This document shows, in pieces, positions 58,350 to 64,000 of a DNA stretch of 64,000 bases (positions are counted from its first letter, which is position 1; each line of letters starts with the position of its first letter). A model generated the notes under the pieces. It was not told the origin of the DNA. It did no database searches and saw only the letters and a list, made by a program, of their open reading frames with translations. The stretch comes from Ruminococcaceae bacterium UBA3903. Lineage in GTDB: Bacteria > Bacillota > Clostridia > Oscillospirales > Acutalibacteraceae. The position numbers and the translations under genes were made by a program. The stretch spans positions 434-64,433 of the forward strand of contig DGFJ01000016.1 in NCBI GenBank assembly GCA_002391625.1, read 5' to 3'.

Positions 58350-59072
58350 TTATGTTCCAGTTTTACATTGCTTGTCATGCTCATATATAGCCTGTTGTGC
58401 GGTAGATAATAAACGCAAATCGTTTTCATAGCGACACATCTGCTGTGCCTGTGAAAACGGTACCCATGTAAAGCTATCTATTTCATCCTGTTGTATTTTT
58501 ACGTTGTCTGACGTTGCCTCTGCTAGAAAAAACACAACACGTTTTTTAATTTTGCCAAAGGGTATATAATCGCTTATTTGTCTGTAATGCTCGTATATTA
58601 TTACGTCCAAGCCGGTCTCTTCTTTAATTTCACGGGTGGCTGTTTCATACTCGTTTTCCCCCTGCTCAACATGACCCTTTGGAAAACTCCAATATTTGCC
58701 GTTGCGGTTTTTAACAAGTAATACATTAATGTGTTTCATGTTTCTGTAAAATACCACAGCACCACAGGATTTTTCATATAAACAAAGTAGCTTGCCGTAT
58801 TTAAAGTTGTGTATCAATGCCAGCTTTTCCCTGATTTCCGGTTCATAAAAAACCTCACCTATTGGTGCAACTATAAGCTTAATATTGTTGTCTGCACAGG
58901 CTGCGGTGGCAATTACTATACCATTAACACTGTCTGATATAGGCTCATTAGACAAGATAAATACAGACTCCTGCTTGGAAACACCACCCTGCCTGTATTC
59001 TATATACCCAGAATATACCTGATTACTAGATATAGTTCCGTACAGATGCACATCAGTATGTTTTCCCAGCAT
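58350..59072 (-). CDS. Nudix hydrolase with N-terminal pyrophosphatase-like domain
   Basis: A 240-residue fusion. Residues ~1-95 follow the layout of small inorganic-pyrophosphatase-like domains (Gly-Tyr-Ile-Glu; Ile-Val-Ile-Ala; Leu-Ile-Val-Ala-Pro-Ile-Gly; Glu-Ile-Arg-Glu-Lys-Leu), but without the Asp cluster of active enzymes. The C-terminal Nudix domain (~98-235) has the box Gly-His-Val-Glu-Gln-Gly-Glu, seven residues, then Arg-Glu-Ile-Lys-Glu-Glu-Thr-Gly. It hydrolyses a nucleoside diphosphate derivative, substrate unknown. The ATG at 59072 has AGGAGG eight bases upstream. It follows the DHHW-type gene by 54 bp on the minus strand, probably in one operon. Confidence 0.8.
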   Translation of the reverse strand: MLGKHTDVHLYGTISSNQVYSGYIEYRQGGVSKQESVFILSNEPISDSVNGIVIATAACADNNIKLIVAPIGEVFYEPEIREKLALIHNFKYGKLLCLYEKSCGAVVFYRNMKHINVLLVKNRNGKYWSFPKGHVEQGENEYETATREIKEETGLDVIIYEHYRQISDYIPFGKIKKRVVFFLAEATSDNVKIQQDEIDSFTWVPFSQAQQMCRYENDLRLLSTAQQAIYEHDKQCKTGT

Positions 59073-59126
59073 AGCAATCACCTCCTATCTAAAAGCTTGT
59101 ATTGGGTCTGTTATTGAGAAAAAATA

Positions 59127-60401
59127 TTAGTCAAACATAGCATCTGTTTTAGCAATTTGAGCAGCACTGTTAGCAGACATAATGCCGTTTAAGAACAGTA
59201 CTTCCTTTATGCCGTTGTCAGAACAATATGTTTTTAGGTTACGCTTAAAGTTATTAATATCTATTAAGTAAACCTCACTATAATTTTGTGCCAAATATGG
59301 TGCTATGGCATCACCATATGTATCCTTTACAATTGCAATTTTACTGCCATTGGTAATGTCAGCGTTTACAATCCTTGCATAGGCACAATCAGCGGTGGAA
59401 AAGATGGCGTTTGGTGTATCGCTTTCCTGGGTTTTAGTGTTGTAGAAATCTATTTCACTTTCAGCTGTTTCTCCAGCTTTTAATGCGGTTACCTTACAGC
59501 TTTTAGGCAGGGCATAGTATTCAACTGTATCTAAGTTATCAAGAAGCTTTGGATTGCCGTTTTTTGTTTCATCTGAAACAGTAGCTGAAATATATGAGCC
59601 TTGAAATTTATGGTCAATAGATGCTTTTTCCAGTGTGGAAATGTCGGTGGCTTCTATACCAGCCTCCTTGGTAAAGGCTGTATATGCGTAATATGCACCA
59701 AGGTTTGTCCAGTGATTATCTGTGCTGTAGAAAATGCTGTCATTTCTATGTTCACCTAGAATATTGTAAACATCAATGGGTATTACGTCAGATGATAGGT
59801 TGGTGACAATAGCCTCTGTGTTGTCACGCTGAGGGTTAGAAATATCTTTGCCGATTCTTTCAGGCAACCCAAACTCTGTGTTGTTTGGTACAACCATATT
59901 ATATACCTTTACGTCGGTGCCTAAATATGTTTTGTAGTTAGAAATTGCCTTTGCATAACTGACAGCGGTTTTTACATTGCCTTTAAACAGTTCAAAGCCC
60001 TTGTTGTCCCAAATGTAAACAGCACCGTCTAGGTACCCGTCACTGCCATCATCACTGGATAAGGCGGGCATATCCTTTTTTTCTATAGTATGTGCAGTGG
60101 TAGCGTCAGTTAATGCAGATGCTACAGCTGGTTGTGTTCCTGCTTGATGTGTGCTGCTTTGGGCTTGTTGTCCACGCATAATAAGAAAGGTGGCCACACC
60201 AGCAACTGCCAAAATTGATATTACAATTAGTGCAATAACCATAGCATTTTTGGGCTTTTTGTTAGGTGTAGGTTGTGTGGCGGTTTTATCCGTGGCTTTT
60301 ACAGTCACCTTAGTATTTTTTTTGCTATTTTGATTTGAAGTGTACCTTGCATTTTTAGCAGAGGCTTTTTTATTATCGTCTGGAGCTTTATATACAGCCA
60401 T
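59127..60401 (-). CDS. DHHW-family / AlgX-like SGNH membrane-anchored protein
   Basis: A 424-residue protein with a basic, Lys/Thr/Asn-rich cytosolic N-terminus (~1-50), one transmembrane helix (~52-74) and an extracytoplasmic domain. The domain shows Tyr-Ser-Thr-Asp-Asn-His-Trp-Thr-Asn-Leu-Gly-Ala-Tyr, the DHHW/AlgX-type catalytic Asp-x-His-Trp motif (here Asp-Asn-His-Trp). It also shows Val-Lys-Asp-Thr-Tyr-Gly-Asp-Ala-Ile-Ala-Pro-Tyr-Leu near the C-terminus, where the family usually has Asp-Ser-Phe; the position of the Ser nucleophile is Thr here. The family is linked to O-acetylation of polysaccharides. An AAAGGAA site precedes the ATG. Confidence 0.8.
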   Translation of the reverse strand: MAVYKAPDDNKKASAKNARYTSNQNSKKNTKVTVKATDKTATQPTPNKKPKNAMVIALIVISILAVAGVATFLIMRGQQAQSSTHQAGTQPAVASALTDATTAHTIEKKDMPALSSDDGSDGYLDGAVYIWDNKGFELFKGNVKTAVSYAKAISNYKTYLGTDVKVYNMVVPNNTEFGLPERIGKDISNPQRDNTEAIVTNLSSDVIPIDVYNILGEHRNDSIFYSTDNHWTNLGAYYAYTAFTKEAGIEATDISTLEKASIDHKFQGSYISATVSDETKNGNPKLLDNLDTVEYYALPKSCKVTALKAGETAESEIDFYNTKTQESDTPNAIFSTADCAYARIVNADITNGSKIAIVKDTYGDAIAPYLAQNYSEVYLIDINNFKRNLKTYCSDNGIKEVLFLNGIMSANSAAQIAKTDAMFD

Positions 60402-60558
60402 ATTAATATTCCTTTCAGTGCTAAAATGTATAAAATATAAATTCTAAATATATTGCCACGGTATATTATAATATAAAAGCCACCTAATATCAAGAAAATA
60501 CGACAAAAATGTGCTTTGTGATGTGCAAATTGGCGGTATAATACAAAAAATCCAACTA

Positions 60559-60587
60559 TTGTATATCAGGCGTAATTGTGATAAAAT
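60559..60587 (+). promoter_or_regulatory. Sigma-A-type promoter for the aminotransferase gene
   Basis: TTGTAT (60559-60564), a 17-bp spacer and TAAAAT (60582-60587), about 50 bp before the 60639 start. Confidence 0.55.
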
Positions 60588-60638
60588 TTAGAATAACTAA
60601 TCCATATTAGATAAAATTTTAAAAAGACGGTGAATATA

Positions 60639-61826
60639 ATGAATTACACATTTTCAGACAGAGTCAGCAATTTAAAACCATCAGCCATCAGAGAGATTTT
60701 TAAATACGCCGCTGACCCTCAGGTTATATCCTTGTCAGCGGGTAACCCATCACCTGAGGCTTTTCCAGTAAAGGCAATTTCAGAAATTTCCCAAAAGATT
60801 TTCAAGGAAAATCCCATAGCTGCTTTACAGTACAGTGTTACGGAGGGCTATGCACCACTGCGTAGCCACTTAAAGGAATATATGAAGGAAAAACATAACA
60901 TTGGTGCTGCCTTTGATGACCTTATAGTTACATCCGGCGCACAGCAGGTAATGGATTTAGCCGCTAAGTCATTGTGTAACGAGGGTGACACGGTTATCTG
61001 TGAAGCACCTAGCTTTATTGGCTCCCTAAACTCTTTTAGGTCATATAACGCCAAGCTGTGTGGTGTGCCAATGGACAGTGATGGCATTAATATTGAAAAG
61101 CTGGAAAACGCTTTACAAACCAAGAAGAACGTACGCTTTATGTATCTGATTCCAAACTTTCAGAACCCATCAGGTATAACAATGAGTTTAGAAAAGAGAA
61201 AGGCTGTATATGAGCTGGCTAAAAAATACGGCGTTTTGATTATTGAGGATAATCCATACGGAGATTTACGTTATAGCGGGGAATATATACCAACTATTAA
61301 GTCAATGGATACTGAAGGTCTGGTTATATATGTAGGCTCATTTTCAAAGGTACTGTCACCTGGTATCAGGGTAGGCTGGTGTGTAGCACCGCAGCAAATT
61401 ATATCTAAGATGGTTGTTTGTAAGCAAGGTCAGGACGTACATACCAATATATGGTCGCAGATGGTAGCCTATGAGTTTATGACGAAATACGATTTTGATG
61501 GACACATTACATTTTTACAAAATCTATACAGGAAAAAAGCAGACCTTATGATGAATCTATTGGATGAACACCTAGCACCACAGGTTACATACAACAGGAT
61601 TAACGGTGGACTGTTCATTATGTGCCAGCTTCCAAACAATATTAATATGACTGATTTTTGTAAACAGGCTGTTCTGCGTAAGGTTTGCGTAGTACCTGGT
61701 AACGCTTTCTTAACAGACGAAAGCCAGCCTTGCCAATTATTTAGAGTTAACTTCTCAACACCTACGGATGAACAATTAATAAAGGGTGTAGAGATATTAG
61801 GTAAGCTGGCAAAAGAAATGTGTTAA
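60639..61826 (+). CDS. PLP-dependent aminotransferase (class I/II, 2-aminoadipate/LysN-like)
   Basis: A 395-residue fold-type I aminotransferase. It begins with Phe-Ser-Asp-Arg-Val and has Ile-Ser-Leu-Ser-Ala-Gly-Asn-Pro-Ser-Pro-Glu, Thr-Ser-Gly-Ala-Gln-Gln-Val-Met-Asp-Leu, Asn-Phe-Gln-Asn-Pro-Ser-Gly, and Glu-Asp-Asn-Pro-Tyr-Gly-Asp-Leu-Arg. The PLP-Lys is in Gly-Ser-Phe-Ser-Lys-Val-Leu-Ser-Pro-Gly-Ile-Arg. It is the stand-alone catalytic form of the MocR-type domain, often annotated as aromatic or 2-aminoadipate aminotransferase. Amino-acid specificity is uncertain. It is followed after 77 bp by trpS. Confidence 0.9.
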   Translation: MNYTFSDRVSNLKPSAIREIFKYAADPQVISLSAGNPSPEAFPVKAISEISQKIFKENPIAALQYSVTEGYAPLRSHLKEYMKEKHNIGAAFDDLIVTSGAQQVMDLAAKSLCNEGDTVICEAPSFIGSLNSFRSYNAKLCGVPMDSDGINIEKLENALQTKKNVRFMYLIPNFQNPSGITMSLEKRKAVYELAKKYGVLIIEDNPYGDLRYSGEYIPTIKSMDTEGLVIYVGSFSKVLSPGIRVGWCVAPQQIISKMVVCKQGQDVHTNIWSQMVAYEFMTKYDFDGHITFLQNLYRKKADLMMNLLDEHLAPQVTYNRINGGLFIMCQLPNNINMTDFCKQAVLRKVCVVPGNAFLTDESQPCQLFRVNFSTPTDEQLIKGVEILGKLAKEMC

Positions 61827-61903
61827 CACCCAACGCAAGAGCTACATAGCTTGCAATACCCCCTAAATCTAATTACATACACCTACGAGGAGATGCTGAT
61901 ATA

Positions 61904-62917
61904 ATGGAAGAACAGAAATCACAGGTAAAGAAAAAGGTAATATTTAGTGCCATACAGCCATCAGGCACAATTACTCTTGGTAACTATATTGGTGCGTTGA
62001 AAAACTGGACCAATCTGCAGGATGAGTTTAACTGCATATATGCGTTGGCAGATTTACACGCCATTACTGTTAGACAGAACCCCAAGGATTTTAAAAAGAA
62101 TATTTTGGAGGCATACGCACTGCTGTTAGCCTGTGGTGTTGATGTTGAAAAAAGCATTTTCTTTATTCAAAGTCATGTGCATACTCATGCAGAATTAGCA
62201 TGGGTGCTAAACTGTTATACACAGTTTGGCGAGCTGTCACGCATGACACAGTTTAAGGATAAATCCCAAAAACACGCTGACAACGTTAATGTTGGCTTGT
62301 TTGCGTATCCGTCGTTAATGGCAGCTGACATTTTGCTGTATCAGGCCGATATGGTGCCGGTAGGGGCAGACCAAAAACAGCATCTGGAGCTTTCCCGTAA
62401 TATAGCAGAAAGATTTAACGGTATATATGGTAATACATTTAAGGTGCCAGACCCATACATCCCAAAAACAGGTGCCAAAATAATGTCCCTACAGGACCCC
62501 ACCAGAAAGATGAGTAAATCTGATGAAAACGTAAACAGCTTTGTAGCCGTGCTGGATAAACCAGATGTTATTATGAAAAAGTTTAAGCGTGCAGTAACAG
62601 ACAGTGATGCAAGGGTGTTCTATGGTGATGGCAAGGAGGGCATAAACAACCTAATGGGTATCTATTCTTCTGTAACGGGATTAACTAACCAGCAGATAGA
62701 AAAGGAGTTTGAGGGTAAAGGCTATGGCGACTTTAAGGTGGCAGTAGCTGAGGCAGTAATAGAGGAGCTGCGTCCTATTCAGGAACGCTTTGATAAATAT
62801 ATTGCTGATAAAGCCTATTTAAAGGAATGCTATGACAAGGGTGCAGAGCTTGCACTGCGTTTTTCTCAACGCACATTAGACAAAGCGATGAAGAAGGTAG
62901 GCTTTGTAATTAAATAG
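61904..62917 (+). CDS. trpS: Tryptophanyl-tRNA synthetase
   Basis: A 337-residue class Ic synthetase charging tRNA-Trp. The HIGH-like motif is Thr-Leu-Gly-Asn-Tyr-Ile-Gly (~26-32), preceded by Gln-Pro-Ser-Gly. KMSKS is seen as Arg-Lys-Met-Ser-Lys-Ser-Asp-Glu-Asn (~202-210). Met-Ala-Ala-Asp-Ile-Leu-Leu-Tyr and Val-Gly-Ala-Asp-Gln-Lys-Gln-His form the tryptophan/ATP site. Length is typical. The short gap upstream has no room for a T-box, so regulation by tRNA-Trp is unlikely here. GAGGAG lies upstream. Confidence 0.96.
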   Translation: MEEQKSQVKKKVIFSAIQPSGTITLGNYIGALKNWTNLQDEFNCIYALADLHAITVRQNPKDFKKNILEAYALLLACGVDVEKSIFFIQSHVHTHAELAWVLNCYTQFGELSRMTQFKDKSQKHADNVNVGLFAYPSLMAADILLYQADMVPVGADQKQHLELSRNIAERFNGIYGNTFKVPDPYIPKTGAKIMSLQDPTRKMSKSDENVNSFVAVLDKPDVIMKKFKRAVTDSDARVFYGDGKEGINNLMGIYSSVTGLTNQQIEKEFEGKGYGDFKVAVAEAVIEELRPIQERFDKYIADKAYLKECYDKGAELALRFSQRTLDKAMKKVGFVIK

Positions 62918-62932
62918 CTATTATAATATACT

Positions 62933-62970
62933 AAGGCTGTATTGGTTTGTTGACCAATACAGCCTTGCTG
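62933..62970 (+). terminator. Rho-independent terminator after trpS
   Basis: AAGGCTGTATTGGT (62933-62946) pairs perfectly with ACCAATACAGCCTT (62953-62966), followed by GCTGTTTT. Confidence 0.85.
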
Positions 62971-63025
62971 TTTTAAATATAGTAAATTCCAACAACCCAT
63001 CCTGGTGTTGCATCGCACCGTAAAA

Positions 63026-63063
63026 AGAAGCCTTACAGACATTTGTTAATCTGTAAGGCTTCT
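63026..63063. terminator. Second hairpin between trpS and rpoB
   Basis: AGAAGCCTTACAGA (63026-63039) pairs perfectly with TCTGTAAGGCTTCT (63050-63063). It insulates rpoB from trpS transcription. Confidence 0.75.
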
Positions 63064-63108
63064 ATATTAAGAAATATTCAGTTTATTACAAAAAAAATTA
63101 AAAACAGC

Positions 63109-63137
63109 TTGACAATCCCTTGACAAAAGACTACAAT
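63109..63137 (+). promoter_or_regulatory. Sigma-A promoter for rpoB
   Basis: A perfect TTGACA (63109-63114), a 17-bp spacer and TACAAT (63132-63137). The resulting leader is about 150 nt and contains a hairpin around 63168-63188 (CCTATTCAC/GTGATAGG). Confidence 0.8.
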
Positions 63138-63292
63138 AGTAAAATGCACCATAATGCCGAGGAATGCCCTATTCACATTTGTGATAGGTGAATATTAGCA
63201 CATAATTTACAAAAATGCAATAGCTTTTCGTAAAAACTTTTCTTGGCGTTTTGGATATTTGCGGATAATATTTTGAATGGAGTGATACGCCT

Positions 63293-64000
63293 ATGGTAAA
63301 TGTCAAGCCTGTTAAGCTTGGTAGAAACGAAAGGATGTCCTTTGCAAAAATCGAAGAAGTTATTGAAATGCCAAACTTAATCGAAGTGCAAAAAAAATCC
63401 TACCAATGGTTCTTGGAAACAGGACTAAAGGAAGTATTTAAGGATGTATCTGGTATTACAGATTATTCCGGTAATTTGGTATTGGATTTTGTGGACTATA
63501 CTCTGGATGTTTTAAACCCTAACTATACGGTAACCGAGTGTAAAGAACGTGACGTAACATATGCAGCACCACTAAGAGTTGTTGCACGTCTACTTAATAA
63601 GGAAAGCGGAGAAATTAAGGAGTCAAACGTATTTATGGGTGACTTCCCACTGATGACACCTAGCGGTACCTTTGTAATCAATGGTGCAGAGCGTGTTATT
63701 GTATCTCAGCTTGTTAGGTCCCCAGGCGTTTACTATAAAATGGAATACGATAAAACAGGTAAAAAACTGTTTAGTGCTACCGTTATTCCTAATAGAGGTG
63801 CTTGGCTAGAGTACGAAAATGACGTTAACGACGTTTTCTATGTTCGTATTGATAAGAACAGAAAATTACCTATCACTGTATTCATAAGAGCATTGGGCTT
63901 GGGTACTGATGCTGAAATATATGATTATTTTGGCGATGATGATAGAATCAAAGCTACAATAGAGAAGGACTCCTGTAAAAATACAGAGGAGGCTATGCTG
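63293..64000 (+). CDS. rpoB: RNA polymerase beta subunit, N-terminal part (runs off the window)
   Basis: The first 236 codons of RpoB, open to the window edge. The N-terminus shows [16 protein letters not shown], then Gln-Lys-Lys-Ser-Tyr-Gln-Trp-Phe. It continues with [22 protein letters not shown], and [18 protein letters not shown]. GGAGTGAT precedes the ATG. Usually rpoB follows rplJ-rplL; here it follows trpS, with two terminator hairpins and its own promoter between them. Confidence 0.96.
   Translation, partial: MVNVKPVKLGRNERMSFAKIEEVIEMPNLIEVQKKSYQWFLETGLKEVFKDVSGITDYSGNLVLDFVDYTLDVLNPNYTVTECKERDVTYAAPLRVVARLLNKESGEIKESNVFMGDFPLMTPSGTFVINGAERVIVSQLVRSPGVYYKMEYDKTGKKLFSATVIPNRGAWLEYENDVNDVFYVRIDKNRKLPITVFIRALGLGTDAEIYDYFGDDDRIKATIEKDSCKNTEEAML

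Noticed and set aside
61827..61903. Possible T-box riboswitch before trpS
   Set aside because: Only 77 bp are available, with no terminator/antiterminator pair or T-box sequence.
1..64000. CRISPR array or prophage
   Set aside because: No regularly spaced repeats with unique spacers, no cas-like genes and no phage structural, integrase or lysis genes were seen in the window.

Overview
The window looks like a chromosomal segment of a low-to-mid-GC, spore-forming-lineage Firmicute (class Clostridia). The evidence is a clear SigG (5263-6045), a SigH-type sigma factor (24987-25550), a SpoIID-family protein, RNase Y, RNase M5, the YmdB/WalJ/RlmH/RqcH housekeeping set, strong Gram-positive Shine-Dalgarno sites with frequent TTG/GTG starts, and several lipoproteins with Thr-Gln-Ala-Pro linkers. 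A family-level assignment is not possible from sequence reading alone; Oscillospirales/Ruminococcaceae-like is a guess.

Layout. 1-3.7 kb: a 79-bp direct repeat, two paralogous lipoproteins, an FkbM-type methyltransferase and an S1-domain protein. 3.9-6.0 kb: RmuC and SigG. 6.0-9.3 kb: a long non-coding stretch with an iron-regulator-like promoter/operator and a structured element resembling the TnpB guide RNA (omega-RNA) and right end of an IS200/IS605 transposon, followed directly by feoA, feoB and a Cys-rich FeoB-associated protein. 9.5-22.9 kb: PPK2, YmdB, FakA-like kinase, a GDSL lipoprotein, PyrK-PyrD, YbaK, a metal-efflux P-type ATPase with its ArsR regulator, two further lipoproteins and RuvX. 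23-33 kb: MATE transporter, zinc-ribbon protein, SigH, YifB, MurA, WalJ, RlmH, RqcH and a SpoIID-like protein with an altered presumed catalytic residue.

34-48 kb: membrane and accessory genes. These include a GNAT/HAD pair, TspO, an ECF sigma factor with a membrane-anchored partner and a probable autoregulatory promoter, a PadR-DUF1048 pair with a palindromic operator over its start site, tRNA-Tyr and tRNA-Thr, an ABC-F ATPase, a three-gene acyltransferase/zinc-ribbon membrane protein/esterase cluster and a DUF2079 membrane protein. 48.4-64 kb: HIT, phosphoribosyltransferase, ComEC-HolA-RNase M5, rubrerythrin, a small kinase-like protein, RNase Y, GAPDH, a pyrophosphatase-like/Nudix fusion, a DHHW-type protein, an aminotransferase, TrpS and the 5' part of rpoB.

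Most of the window is ordinary housekeeping DNA in short operons separated by clear hairpin terminators. The strongest candidate for something unusual is the tnpB-less omega-RNA-like element in the feo leader. Secondary items are two small dispersed intergenic repeat families, a MITE-like element with terminal inverted repeats, a degenerate tRNA-like sequence next to sigH, and several domain proteins that have lost expected catalytic residues.
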